Below are positions 8,395-16,980 of a stretch of DNA of 64,000 nt, one piece after another. The position numbers and the translations under genes are program-made. The stretch is from NCBI RefSeq assembly GCF_017872975.1, contig NZ_JAGGJP010000010.1:1-64000 (forward strand), written 5' to 3'. Numbering within the stretch: position 1 is the stretch's first letter; every line of letters starts with the position of its first letter. This stretch comes from Rubellimicrobium aerolatum (lineage in GTDB: Bacteria > Pseudomonadota > Alphaproteobacteria > Rhodobacterales > Rhodobacteraceae). Below the pieces are notes generated by a model, which worked only from the letters and a program-made list of their open reading frames with translations, had not been told where the DNA came from and did no database searches.

Positions 8395-9245
8395 CAACCG
8401 CACGGGTCCACGACCAGACCATCTGCCTCCTTGGCGAAGGCCCGCTCTGGCACCCCGAGCGGGCGGAGCTCCTGTGGTTCGACATCCTCGGCCGGACGCT
8501 GTTCGTGAACGGCCAGCGCCACCGCCTGACCGAGCTCTCCTCCGCCGCTGGCTGGATCGACCGCGACACGATCCTGCTGGCGCAGAAGGGCGCGCTCCTC
8601 CGCTTCGACCTGACCACAGGACGCGGCGAGACGGTCGCCGGCCTCGACGAGGCCAACCCCGCCGTCCGCTCCAACGACGGCCGCGCCGATCCCTGGGGCG
8701 GGTTCTGGATCAGCACCATGGGCCTGCGGACCGAGAAGAAGGCGGGCGCGATCTGGCGCTATTACCGGGGAGAGATGCGCCGCCTCGTGCCCGAGGTGAC
8801 GATCCCCAACGCCATCTGCTTCGACCCCGAGGGCACCCACGCCGTCTACGCCGACACCGACCTCCAGACCGTCTGGCGCCAGCCGCTCTCGGACAAGGAC
8901 GGCGCACCCACCGGCGAGCGCGCGGTGTTCCTCGACTTCAAGGGCACCGACCTCCACCCCGACGGCGCGGTTTTCGACGCCGACGGCACCGTCTGGATCG
9001 CCTTCTGGGGCTCGGGCAAGGTCGCGGGCTACGGCCGCGACGGTCGCCCGGTGGGCGAGTTCGCGGTCCCCGCCACCCAGAGCACCTGTCCCGCCTTCGG
9101 CGGCGAGGGGCTGTCCACGCTGTTCGTCACCTCCGCCGCCGCAGGCATCCCGCAGGCGAGGCTCGCCCAGATGCCCGAGACGGGCCGCACCTTCGCGGTC
9201 GAGACCGGGTTGCGCGGCCTCCCCGAGCCTCGGGTGATCCTCTAG
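8391..9245 (+). CDS. SMP-30/gluconolactonase family sugar lactonase (probable galactonolactonase)
   Basis: 284 residues, a six-bladed propeller of the SMP-30/regucalcin family. Metal ligands are visible: a glutamate in LLGEGPLWHPE (about residue 16), an asparagine in RSNDGRADPWGGFW, a second asparagine in TIPNAICF, and an aspartate in DGAVFDADGTVW. These enzymes open sugar lactones using a divalent ion. Its place behind dgoK and dgoA suggests D-galactono-1,4-lactone or the L-arabinose equivalent. No signal peptide, so cytoplasmic. Its stop shares the CTAG palindrome at 9242-9245 with the convergent hydrolase gene. Confidence 0.9.
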   Translation: MTTARVHDQTICLLGEGPLWHPERAELLWFDILGRTLFVNGQRHRLTELSSAAGWIDRDTILLAQKGALLRFDLTTGRGETVAGLDEANPAVRSNDGRADPWGGFWISTMGLRTEKKAGAIWRYYRGEMRRLVPEVTIPNAICFDPEGTHAVYADTDLQTVWRQPLSDKDGAPTGERAVFLDFKGTDLHPDGAVFDADGTVWIAFWGSGKVAGYGRDGRPVGEFAVPATQSTCPAFGGEGLSTLFVTSAAAGIPQARLAQMPETGRTFAVETGLRGLPEPRVIL

Positions 9246-9829
9246 CCGAGGAAGCCCCGCGCCGCTTCCCACTCCGACGGCGCGATCTCGTGCCCGCCGC
9301 CGTGCCAGTGGAGCGTGACCCGCGCGCCCTGCGCCTCCAGCCAGTCCGCCAGCCGCTGCGTCAGCGGCGCGGGGCAGATCGGGTCGCGCTGCCCGGCGGT
9401 GATGAGCACGCGCCGCCCCGCCAGCCCCTGCGCGTCGGGCGGCGCGAAGGGGATCAGCGGATGCAGCAGCACCGCATCCGTGAACAGATCGGGCCGCGCC
9501 ATCAGCACCGAGGCCAGGATGTTCGCGCCGTTGGAGTAGCCCAGGCCCGCGACCCGCGTCGCCCCCGTCCGCGCGACCTCCTCCGCCACGAACCCGGCCA
9601 TCGCCTCCGTCCGGCGGCCGAGGTCCTCCATGTCGTAGACCCCCTCGCCGGTTCGCCGGAAGAAGCGAAGCGCGCCGCCCTCGCTCACCTCGCCGCGCGG
9701 CGAGACGACATGTGCCCCCGGCATCAGCCGCTCGCCCGCCTCATGAAGCTGCCGCTCGTGCCCGCCGGTGCCGTGGAACGTCAGGAGGAGAGACGCTCCC
9801 GCCGCCCCTGCGGTCCGCGCCGCGATCAC
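9242..9829 (-). CDS. Alpha/beta hydrolase (MhqD-like carboxylesterase)
   Basis: 195 residues. An alpha/beta hydrolase with LLTFHGTGG (oxyanion side), the nucleophile elbow GLGYSNGA, the acid in TAGQRDPICP and the histidine in GGGHEI. It resembles the phospholipase/carboxylesterase group and in particular MhqD, which accompanies the dioxygenase MhqO in the quinone response of Bacillus. It starts inside the end of the dioxygenase gene (four-base overlap, 9826-9829), so the two act as one unit. The exact ester or ring-cleavage product hydrolysed is unknown. Confidence 0.85.
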   Translation of the reverse strand: MIAARTAGAAGASLLLTFHGTGGHERQLHEAGERLMPGAHVVSPRGEVSEGGALRFFRRTGEGVYDMEDLGRRTEAMAGFVAEEVARTGATRVAGLGYSNGANILASVLMARPDLFTDAVLLHPLIPFAPPDAQGLAGRRVLITAGQRDPICPAPLTQRLADWLEAQGARVTLHWHGGGHEIAPSEWEAARGFLG

Positions 9830-10758
9830 GCCAGCCCCTCCAGCGGCTCCAACTGCCGCGCCAGCGCCTCACGCAGGTGGGCGTGCTGGCGGGGCAGCTT
9901 CAGCGCCGTCCCCAGCGCCCCCGCCTCCTCGTCCCGCGTGAAGCCCGGCTCGTCCGTCGCCACCTCGAACAGCACCCCGCCCGGCGTGCGGAAGTAGATC
10001 GCCCAGAAGTAATCCCGGTCGATGGAGGGCGTCGCCTGGACCCCCGCCTCGGCCAGCTCGCGCCGGACCTCGGCCTGCGCCGCCTTATCGGCGACCGAGA
10101 AGGCGACGTGATGCACCGACCCCGCGCTCTGCCGTGCGGGCGGGGCCGAGGCGTCCTCGCGCAGGTCCACGATCTCCGCGCCATTGCCGCGCGGCAGGCG
10201 CATCCGCGTCACCGACCCTTCGCGGCCCGCCTCCGCGTAGCCCATCAGTCGCAGGAGGTCGGCCGTGGCCCGCGCGTCCCGCAGGGTGAGCGTGACCGAG
10301 TGGAAGCCCCGGATGCCCATGTCGGCCCCGACGCCGCCGCCGGTCCAGGGCGTCCGCGCGTCGCCCGCCACCTCGACCAGCGCCAGCCCCTCGCCGTCCG
10401 GCCCCTCGGCCAGCAGCCGCTCCTCGCCAAGGAACGTCTCGCGCCGGGTCGGCCCCAGCAGGGCCAGCCGCGCCGCCCAGGTGTCCAGGCTTCCCTCCGG
10501 CACGGCGAAGGCGGTGGTCGTGGCCTCGCCCGCGCCACGGCGCCCGCGCGCCGCGCGGGGGAAGGGGAACGAGGTCATCACCGTGCCGGGGCGCCCCAGC
10601 TCGTCGCCGAAATACAAGTGATACACGTCCGGCGCGTCGAAGTTCACCGTGGTCTTCACCCGCCGCAGGCCCAGCGCTTGCGTGTAGAAGGCGTTGTTGG
10701 CCCGCGCGCTCGACGCCATCATGGTGACGTGGTGCAGCCCGTTGATCCTGTCCGTCAT
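9826..10758 (-). CDS. Ring-cleaving dioxygenase, glyoxalase fold (MhqO-like)
   Basis: 310 residues with two vicinal-oxygen-chelate halves: the first from ITGLHHVTM-like residues 4-140 (here INGLHHVTMMA), the second from about 150 (GIRGFHSVTLTL) and 210 (SVHHVAFSV). Metal ligands are H9 or H10, H219-type histidine of VHHVAF and the glutamate of GVLFEVATDEPGF. MhqO proteins are thiol-dependent extradiol dioxygenases linked to hydroquinone and methylhydroquinone removal. No MhqR-type regulator is adjacent. Coupled to the hydrolase gene by a four-base overlap. Confidence 0.88.
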   Translation of the reverse strand: MTDRINGLHHVTMMASSARANNAFYTQALGLRRVKTTVNFDAPDVYHLYFGDELGRPGTVMTSFPFPRAARGRRGAGEATTTAFAVPEGSLDTWAARLALLGPTRRETFLGEERLLAEGPDGEGLALVEVAGDARTPWTGGGVGADMGIRGFHSVTLTLRDARATADLLRLMGYAEAGREGSVTRMRLPRGNGAEIVDLREDASAPPARQSAGSVHHVAFSVADKAAQAEVRRELAEAGVQATPSIDRDYFWAIYFRTPGGVLFEVATDEPGFTRDEEAGALGTALKLPRQHAHLREALARQLEPLEGLA

Positions 10759-10884
10759 CGCATCCTCCGCGATCTGATGGCGGACAGATAGGCGCAGCGG
10801 GGCAGGGGACCCAATTCCCCGCCACCGAACGGAGTCTGTGCGGGACCGCAGGCCCCGCGCGCCGACCCTGTGCGCCGCCGCGCC

Positions 10885-12312
10885 TCACCAGCCGGAAATC
10901 GACTTCACCTCCAGGAACTCCTCGATTCCCCAGAGGCCCCCCTCGCGCGCCCGACCGCTCGCCTTGGTCCCCCCGAACGGCGCGCCGCGCCCACGCAACT
11001 TGCCGTTCATCTCCACCATCCCCGACTTCAGCCCCTGCGCCAGCCGGTGCCGCCGCCCCTCGTCGGCGGTCTGGACATAGTTCGTCAGCCCGTAGTCGGT
11101 GTCGTTGGCGATCCGCAGCGCCTCCTCCTCGGTGTCGAAGGGCATCATCGACAGCACGGGGCCGAAGATCTCCGTCCTCTCCACGGCCATCCCGGGCCGC
11201 ACGTCGGCGAAGACCGTTGGCCGCACGAAGAACCCCCGGTTCAGGTGCTCGGGCCGCCCCGGGCCGCCCGCGACCAGCCGCGCGCCCTCCTCGATGCCCT
11301 TCTGGATCAGCCCCTGCACGTGCTCCCACTGCCGGGCGTTCACCACGGGGCCGATGTGGTCGCCCGCCTCGTCCGCCGGAGCGACCTTCGTCGCCTCGGC
11401 CACGGCGCGCGCCGTCTCGACCGCCCGCTCATAGATCGGCCGCTCCACCAGCATCCGCGTCGGCGCGTTGCAGCTCTGGCCGCTGTTCTCCATGACGTGC
11501 CGCACGCCGCGCTCGACCGCCCTCTCGTCCGCATCCGCGAAGACGAGGTTCGCGCCCTTGCCGCCCAGCTCCAGCGTCACGCGCTTGAACGTGTCCGCCG
11601 CCGCCACCGTGATCGCCCGCCCCGCCCGCGTGGACCCGGTGAACGAGATCATCTCCACCTCCGGGTGCGACGACAGCCGCGTCCCCGCCCCGGCCCCGTC
11701 CCCTTGGATCAGGTTGAACACCCCCGGCGGGCAGCCCGCGTCGTGCAGCATCTCGGCCACCACGCAGGCCGACAGCGGCGCCTGCTCCGACGGCTTCAGC
11801 ACCATCGCGCAGCCCGCCAGCAGCGCCGGCACCACCTTCAGCGCGATCTGGTTCGCCGGCCAGTTCCACGGCGTGATCAAGCCCACGACGCCCACCGGCT
11901 CCAGCGCGATCATGCTCCCCTTCGCGGTGCCCAACGGACGCAACCACTCGATCCCGTCGAAGGCTGTCAGGAAGTTCTCCGCGTGCCACGAGAAGCTCGG
12001 CGCCTGCTCGGCCAATGCGAAGTCGATGGGTGCCCCCATCTCCAGGGAGATCGCCTCCGCGAGATCCCGCTCGCGCCGCCGGTATTGCTCCAGCACCCGC
12101 TCCACCAGCGCCCGCCGCTCGCGCGGGTCGGCCACGGCCCATCCGGGCAGGGCGGCCTTCGCGGCGGCTACGGCCGCATCCACGTCCCGCGGCCCGGCCA
12201 GCGTGATCGCCACCGCCTCCTCCTCGGTCGAGGGGTCGATGACGACATGATCCCGCCCATCCAGCGACCCGATCCAAGAGCCGTTCATGTAGAACCGCCG
12301 CTTTTCGATCAT
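10885..12312 (-). CDS. NAD(P)-dependent aldehyde dehydrogenase
   Basis: 475 residues, full length for the superfamily. TPWNWPANQI (oxyanion asparagine), VLKPSEQAP (cofactor lysine), FTGSTRAG, ELGGKGANLV (general base glutamate) and the catalytic cysteine in NSGQSCNAPTR are all present; EIFGPVLSMMPF and NDTDYGLTNYV close the domain. The aldehyde substrate cannot be told from sequence. The start MIEKRRFYMNG was preferred because it matches the family N-terminus; the open frame continues upstream into the peroxiredoxin gene region. Divergent from the peroxiredoxin with 105 bases between them. Confidence 0.92.
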   Translation of the reverse strand: MIEKRRFYMNGSWIGSLDGRDHVVIDPSTEEEAVAITLAGPRDVDAAVAAAKAALPGWAVADPRERRALVERVLEQYRRRERDLAEAISLEMGAPIDFALAEQAPSFSWHAENFLTAFDGIEWLRPLGTAKGSMIALEPVGVVGLITPWNWPANQIALKVVPALLAGCAMVLKPSEQAPLSACVVAEMLHDAGCPPGVFNLIQGDGAGAGTRLSSHPEVEMISFTGSTRAGRAITVAAADTFKRVTLELGGKGANLVFADADERAVERGVRHVMENSGQSCNAPTRMLVERPIYERAVETARAVAEATKVAPADEAGDHIGPVVNARQWEHVQGLIQKGIEEGARLVAGGPGRPEHLNRGFFVRPTVFADVRPGMAVERTEIFGPVLSMMPFDTEEEALRIANDTDYGLTNYVQTADEGRRHRLAQGLKSGMVEMNGKLRGRGAPFGGTKASGRAREGGLWGIEEFLEVKSISGW

Positions 12313-12417
12313 TCTATTCTCCCGGCCCCCGTGGCGCGCTTCACGCCTCACGACTATATTGGCCCGACCCGCGCCCGGCCAAGTCCGGGCCGCGTCCTGA
12401 CCTTGGGGAGCCACGAC

Positions 12418-13071
12418 ATGGGCCTGCGCATCAACGACACCATCCCGAACCTGACGGTCGAAACCGATCAGGGCCCCATCCACCTCCACGACTGGGTGGG
12501 CGATTCCTGGGCGGTGATCTTCAGCCACCCCAAGGACTTCACCCCCGTCTGCACCACCGAGTTCGGGGCCGTCGCCCGGCTCGACGAGGAATGGAGGAAG
12601 CGCGGCGTCAAGGTGCTGGGCGTCTCCGTCGATGGCGTCGAGGATCACGTCCGCTGGAAAAGCGACATCCTCCTCGCCGGCAACGCGGAACCCACCTTCC
12701 CCATCGCCGCCGACAAGGACCTGAGCATCTCCAAGGCCTTCGACATGCTCCCCGCCGAGGCCTACCTGCCCGACGGCCGCACGCCCAACGACACCGCCAC
12801 CGTGCGGTCGGTGTTCATCGTCGGGCCGGACAAGAAGCTCAAGCTCTCGATGACCTACCCGATGACCGTGGGCCGCAACTTCACCGAGATCCTGCGCGCC
12901 CTCGACGCGCTCCAGGCCTCCACCCGGAACGGCGTGGCGACCCCCGCCGACTGGCAGCCCGGCGATGCCGTCATCATCCCGGTCGCCGTGTCCAACGAGG
13001 ATGCGACCGCCCGCTTCGGCAGCTTCGAGACGGTCCTGCCCTATCTCCGCAAGGCCAAGCTCCGCGCCTGA
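12418..13071 (+). CDS. 1-Cys peroxiredoxin (Prx6 type)
   Basis: 217 residues. The peroxidatic cysteine is C45 in HPKDFTPVCTTEFG, with the threonine and later arginine of the Prx active site. No other cysteine exists in the protein, so it must use an external thiol rather than a second cysteine of its own. The long C-terminal dimerisation arm (160-217) with VVIIPV-like residues (AVIIPVAVS) is typical of the Prx6 group. Reduces peroxides in the cytoplasm. GGGGAG about eight bases upstream supports the ATG. A strong hairpin follows the stop. Confidence 0.94.
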   Translation: MGLRINDTIPNLTVETDQGPIHLHDWVGDSWAVIFSHPKDFTPVCTTEFGAVARLDEEWRKRGVKVLGVSVDGVEDHVRWKSDILLAGNAEPTFPIAADKDLSISKAFDMLPAEAYLPDGRTPNDTATVRSVFIVGPDKKLKLSMTYPMTVGRNFTEILRALDALQASTRNGVATPADWQPGDAVIIPVAVSNEDATARFGSFETVLPYLRKAKLRA

Positions 13072-13078
13072 CGGGGAC

Positions 13079-13098
13079 GGGGGGCCGCCGGGCCCCCC
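13079..13098. terminator. Hairpin between convergent peroxiredoxin and transpeptidase genes
   Basis: An 8-bp G/C stem (GGGGGGCC / GGCCCCCC) with loop GCCG sits eight bases after the peroxiredoxin stop and eight bases before the convergent transpeptidase stop. There is no T-run on either side, so it may be a two-way terminator or an mRNA 3' end stabiliser. Confidence 0.6.
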
Positions 13099-13105
13099 AC
13101 CGGCC

Positions 13106-13660
13106 TCAGGCCGAGATCACCCAGGTCCCCACCGGCACCCGCTCATACAGATCGACGATATGATCGTTGATCATGCGCGGGCAGCCCGAGGAGAAGGCCT
13201 GCCCCATGGTCCAGGGCTGCGGCGTGCCGTGGATGCGGAAGAAGGTGTCGCGCCCGTCCTGATACAGGTAGAGCGCCCGCGCCCCCAGCGGGTTCATCGG
13301 ATGCCCGCCGGGCAGGCCGGCGTGGAACTTGCCATAGACGTGCGGCTCGATGGCGATCATCTCGGGCGTGGGCTTCCAGGCCGGCCACTCGGCCTTGCGG
13401 GCGACATAGGCCACGCCCTGGAAGTTGCGTCCCGGCGCCCCCACCGCGATCTTGTAGCGCCGCGCCACCCCGTCCGCGACCGTCAGGTAGAGCCAGGTGT
13501 CCGCCACATCGACGCTGATCTGGCCTACGGGCGTGCCCGGCTCGATCTCCACGTCGGTCGGCAGCCAGTCGCGCGGGATCCGCACGACCTCGCCCGCCAG
13601 CGCGGGCGCGGCCAGAAGGCTCGCCGCCGTCGCGGCGAGGAAGCGTCTGCGAGTCGTCAT
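13106..13660 (-). CDS. Tat-exported L,D-transpeptidase (YkuD domain), copy 1
   Basis: 184 residues. MTTRRRFLAATAASLLAAPALA is a twin-arginine type signal. The YkuD domain follows with the catalytic residues H144 (RIHGTPQ) and C160 (SSGCPRM). Such enzymes form 3-3 peptidoglycan cross-links or attach proteins to peptidoglycan in the periplasm. The last ATG before the twin-arginine motif was chosen. The next gene is a paralogue on the same strand, 116 bases away, with the same ELY/LYL-type DGRDTFFRIHGT layout. Confidence 0.9.
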   Translation of the reverse strand: MTTRRRFLAATAASLLAAPALAGEVVRIPRDWLPTDVEIEPGTPVGQISVDVADTWLYLTVADGVARRYKIAVGAPGRNFQGVAYVARKAEWPAWKPTPEMIAIEPHVYGKFHAGLPGGHPMNPLGARALYLYQDGRDTFFRIHGTPQPWTMGQAFSSGCPRMINDHIVDLYERVPVGTWVISA

Positions 13661-13776
13661 GGGGCCTGTCCCTCTTGTTCTGCTCGCCCCGGAGCCTACC
13701 ACGGCACACGGCGAAGGCCGCCGGGTCGCCCCGGCGGCTCGCATCTTTTCCGAGAACCGTGGCGGAATCGCGACCC

Positions 13777-14436
13777 TCAGTAGGCGAAGGCCCGCGCGCC
13801 CAGCGGCACGCGGTTGTAAAGGTCGATCACGTGGCTGTTGTACATCCGGAAGCAGCCGTTCGACGCCTGGTGCCCGATCGAGGTCGGGTCAGTGGTGCCG
13901 TGGACGCGGATCTGCGTGTCCCGCTCGCCCTGGAAGAAGTAGAGCGCCCGCGCGCCCAGAGGATTGTCCGGGCCGCCGGGCATCCCCTCGGCGTATTTCG
14001 AGTAGCGCTCCGGGTGCCGCTCGATCATCTCGTCTGTGGGCCGCCACGACGGCCACTCCACCTTGCGGCCGATCTCGGCCTGCCCGTGCCAGCCGAGGCC
14101 CTGCTGCCCCACCGCGACGCCGTAGCGGATGGCGTAGTCGCCCGGCAGGATGAAATACAGGTTGTAGCTCTGCGGCACGATATGGATGTCGTTCGGCACC
14201 AGCCCCGGCGCCACCTGCACCACGCGGGCGCGGAACCGCTCGGGGATGGCGTGGTCGCCCTCCATGTCCGGCGGCAGCGACAGCGAGGCCTGGACCGCCT
14301 CCGGCCCGATGTCGAGCCGGAGCGGGCCCGGATCCTCGACAGGCGAGACGCTGACGGGAAGCAGCTCCTGCGCGGCGCCCCCCCCGGCGGCGAGGGCCAG
14401 CCCCGAGGCGGCAAGGAAACGGCGGCGGGTCAGCAT
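13777..14436 (-). CDS. Tat-exported L,D-transpeptidase (YkuD domain), copy 2
   Basis: 219 residues. Starts MLTRRRFLAASG, again a twin-arginine signal, followed by a 55-residue extra segment (about 28-85) not present in copy 1. Catalytic H179 (RVHGTTDP) and C195 (ASNGCFRM). The block NPLGARALYFFQGERDT closely matches copy 1 (NPLGARALYLYQDGRDT), so the two genes probably came from one another. Both are shown as periplasmic wall enzymes. A further in-frame ATG 78 bases upstream was rejected because it would bury the Tat motif. Confidence 0.9.
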   Translation of the reverse strand: MLTRRRFLAASGLALAAGGGAAQELLPVSVSPVEDPGPLRLDIGPEAVQASLSLPPDMEGDHAIPERFRARVVQVAPGLVPNDIHIVPQSYNLYFILPGDYAIRYGVAVGQQGLGWHGQAEIGRKVEWPSWRPTDEMIERHPERYSKYAEGMPGGPDNPLGARALYFFQGERDTQIRVHGTTDPTSIGHQASNGCFRMYNSHVIDLYNRVPLGARAFAY

Positions 14437-14520
14437 GGATCGGGCACCTCGGTCGGGCGAATCACGGGGAACTTGGCCTTTCCCCCGTTCTACCCGTCCC
14501 ATCCCGGCGCACAACGCCGT

Positions 14521-15339
14521 TCACCCGAGCGGCAGCCCGTAGCGCGCGACCATCGCGGCCACGGCGCGGTCGTTCCCCGCCCCCGCCGTGTTGCCCGCCC
14601 GCAGGTTCACCGCCTGGCTGTCCGGCCATTCCAGCACCCGCGCGCGGCCCCCGACCTTGCGGGCCGTGGCCCCCGCCATCCGGTGCATCCACCACAGCCA
14701 CACGTCGTCCGCCGTGGGGGCCAGCTCCCCGAACAGCTCCGCCCGCGTCGCGTCCTCGTGCAGGCTTCCCGGCGGGTAGATCACCCCCATCACGCCCGTC
14801 GGAAAGACCAGCGGCCCCCGCTCGGGCGCGCGCAGGTTCCGGTCCCAGTCGGCGTAGGGCAGGGGGCGGCCGTCCGCCACGCCCACGCGATGCGCGCGAT
14901 GGGCCGCGACCTCGCCGGGCCGCGCCGCCGCGACCAGCCCCTCCAGCCAGTCGCGCCCATAGAACACGTCGTCATCCGCCGTGACCACGTGCGCCTCGGG
15001 ATGCGCGACCAGAGTCGGCACGATCTTGGTGAAGGACCGCAGGTCCCGCGTCTCGGCCACGGTCAGCCCCCGCGCCCGCAGCGCCAGCACCTCCCCCGGC
15101 AGTTCCCGCGCCTGCCCCTCGCCCAGCCACAGGATCACCGCGTCGGGCCGCACCGTCTGCGTCAGCAGCGCCCCCATCGTCGGCGCGAGCGTCCCGAACC
15201 GCCGGGGAAAGCTCGTGAGCGACACCACCAGCGGCGACGGCAGCCCATGCGCCCGCGTCTCCGGCGGCTCGCGCAGGCGCGCGGCGATGTCGGCCCGCGC
15301 GCGGGCGCTGCGCCAGCGGTGCTTCCACGCCTGCAGCAT
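14521..15339 (-). CDS. Glycosyltransferase-like protein (GT-A fold, DDD motif)
   Basis: 272 residues. LVVSLTSFPRRFGTLAPTMGALLTQT at about 38-63 and VVTADDDVFYGRDWLEGLV at 118-136 give the nucleotide-sugar fold with a DDD metal motif. This is the pattern of small glycosyltransferases of surface polysaccharide loci; sugar donor and acceptor are unknown. No signal peptide or membrane helix. The ATG overlaps the stop of the preceding gene by one base (TGATG), so it is the last gene of a four-glycosyltransferase run. Confidence 0.75.
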   Translation of the reverse strand: MLQAWKHRWRSARARADIAARLREPPETRAHGLPSPLVVSLTSFPRRFGTLAPTMGALLTQTVRPDAVILWLGEGQARELPGEVLALRARGLTVAETRDLRSFTKIVPTLVAHPEAHVVTADDDVFYGRDWLEGLVAAARPGEVAAHRAHRVGVADGRPLPYADWDRNLRAPERGPLVFPTGVMGVIYPPGSLHEDATRAELFGELAPTADDVWLWWMHRMAGATARKVGGRARVLEWPDSQAVNLRAGNTAGAGNDRAVAAMVARYGLPLG

Positions 15340-16121
15340 CAGCCCTCCCAGGCCGCGCGCAGCCAATCCACCCGGCCGATGCGCCGGTGCCACCGATGCC
15401 CGCCGCCCGCCAGCACCTCGGACATCTTCGGGCTCCCGGCAAAGACCACGATCCGCGCGCCCTCCGGGCACACCGGATCGCGCAGATAGCTCGCGACCCC
15501 CCGCGGCACGCACCCGTTCTTGAAGCTCACGCACCAGCCGCGCGGCCAGTAGTCCAGATTCCCATGCGCCGCCAGCCGGTCGCTCTGGAACTGCTGGGAG
15601 ATCTCGAATCGCCGCACCGCCCCTTCCGGGTCGGCGAGGTAGTCGTCGAGCACATACGGATGCGCCCCGATCCCGTAGCGGAACACCGACGAGTTGCCGA
15701 CCGCGTGCAGGAAGCGGTCCCGCCCCGGCCGCAGCCGCCGCAGGGGCTTCGGCCGGAACAGGTCGTCGTCGCGGATGATGCGGAACGCGCCGGGCAGGTC
15801 GAAGAAGGCATCCAGGCCCCCCACGACCACCAGATCGAGGTCGAGGAACAGCGCCGTCCCCGAAAGCCCCCCCAGGTCGCGCCGGAACAGCCCGAGCTTC
15901 CGCCACCGCGTGTCGCCATGTCCCTCCGGCAGCCCCAGCTCGGGCAGCGGCATCGCCTCCACCTCCGCATCGAGGCCGGTCGCGTCGTCCGTGAAGCACA
16001 CGAACCGATGCGGCCGCGCCAGATGCCGCGCCACCCCGCGCCGCAGGGCGTTCACATACTCCGGCCCGTAGAGCCGCCCCCACTTCATGCACAGGACATT
16101 GACGGGCCCTCCGTCAGGCAT
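15339..16121 (-). CDS. Glycosyltransferase-like protein with DLDL motif
   Basis: 260 residues. VNVLCMKWGRLYGPEYVNAL at the N-terminus, RFVCFTDD at about 40, and ALFLDLDLVVVGGLDAFF at about 88 are features of a GT-A family (DXD-type metal site). The later part (NGCVPRGVASYL, RIVVFAGSPKMSEVL) is typical of proteins of this kind in Rhodobacteraceae. Acceptor unknown. The start overlaps the end of the preceding gene by eight bases. It is not obviously related to the two paralogues upstream. Confidence 0.75.
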   Translation of the reverse strand: MPDGGPVNVLCMKWGRLYGPEYVNALRRGVARHLARPHRFVCFTDDATGLDAEVEAMPLPELGLPEGHGDTRWRKLGLFRRDLGGLSGTALFLDLDLVVVGGLDAFFDLPGAFRIIRDDDLFRPKPLRRLRPGRDRFLHAVGNSSVFRYGIGAHPYVLDDYLADPEGAVRRFEISQQFQSDRLAAHGNLDYWPRGWCVSFKNGCVPRGVASYLRDPVCPEGARIVVFAGSPKMSEVLAGGGHRWHRRIGRVDWLRAAWEG

Positions 16122-16914
16122 CGAAGCCGTCCTTCCGCGCCCGCTCCACCACCCGGCCGGTGAAGCTGTCGGGCGGGATCGCGCCGCCGTGCCGCTCGGC
16201 CAGCGTCTTGCGGAGCCGGCTGGCCCAAAGGTGGACCGCGTAGGTTTCGGGGCCGAAGCTTTCGGGCGTCAGGCCCGGCTCCAGAAGCCTCTGATGCTCG
16301 TTCACGCCGATGGGATAGAAGGCCTCCACCGGGCGGGCGTGGCGGATCTCTCCGGTCTGGGTCAGGTAGGTGGTCAGGGCGCGCGGCCCGGCGCTGCCCC
16401 AGACCCATTCGTCGATGGGATAGCCGCGCCCGAAGGTCCGCACCCAGTATTTCAGCCGCCGCAGCCCCTTGATGTGGGGCGCCACGCCCCGCGTGTGGGG
16501 CCCCAGCCGCGACAGCAGCTCCAGCGCCGGCGAATCCTTGGGCAGCCGCAGCACCGCGCCGTTCACCGAGGCCGGCGTCTCGTAGCCGAAGACGTGCCCG
16601 CCCTCGAAGGCCAGGGGCCGGAGGGCCACGATGTCGAGATCCACCCACAGGTGCTCCGTCTTGCGGAACATCGCGTAGCGGAAGAAATTCGAATGCAGCG
16701 CCGAGCTGCCGTGCTTGCGATGGACGGCCACCTTGTCGGTGGGCAGGATCTCGTCGGCGTCGCGCCATTCGACCGCGCCGGGCAGGTTCGCGATGGGCGC
16801 GTGGCTGTAGACCGTCACGGGATGGCCCAGCGCCACGAAGGAATGCAGGCTCGCCATCTCGATCGCGGCAAGGGGGCCGCCGTGCCAGAACGAGGCGAGG
16901 GAGGGAAGGGTCAT
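16114..16914 (-). CDS. Glycosyltransferase, GT32-like, copy A
   Basis: 266 residues. HSNFFRYAMFRKTEHLWVDL and the following DIVALRP contain the FRY...D-x-D pattern of the GT32 (Och1/capsule sugar-transferase) group. The WVWGSAGPRALTTYL block contains acceptor-side residues. It is a clear paralogue of the next gene upstream: about the same length, with matching blocks ALHSNFFRYA, WVDLDIVALRP, RGVAPHIKGLRR and WGSAGPRALTTYL. Possibly cell-surface polysaccharide or glycolipid assembly. Confidence 0.8.
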   Translation of the reverse strand: MTLPSLASFWHGGPLAAIEMASLHSFVALGHPVTVYSHAPIANLPGAVEWRDADEILPTDKVAVHRKHGSSALHSNFFRYAMFRKTEHLWVDLDIVALRPLAFEGGHVFGYETPASVNGAVLRLPKDSPALELLSRLGPHTRGVAPHIKGLRRLKYWVRTFGRGYPIDEWVWGSAGPRALTTYLTQTGEIRHARPVEAFYPIGVNEHQRLLEPGLTPESFGPETYAVHLWASRLRKTLAERHGGAIPPDSFTGRVVERARKDGFDA

Positions 16915-16980
16915 GGGCAGGGGCTCATCCGCGACGGAAACGGCCGGACCTTAAGGGGCCGGCCGCGAAAGGGAAAGCCG

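Noticed and set aside
10885-12648. A 587-residue aldehyde dehydrogenase
   Set aside because: The extra N-terminal part is antisense to the peroxiredoxin gene; the 475-residue form has the normal start.
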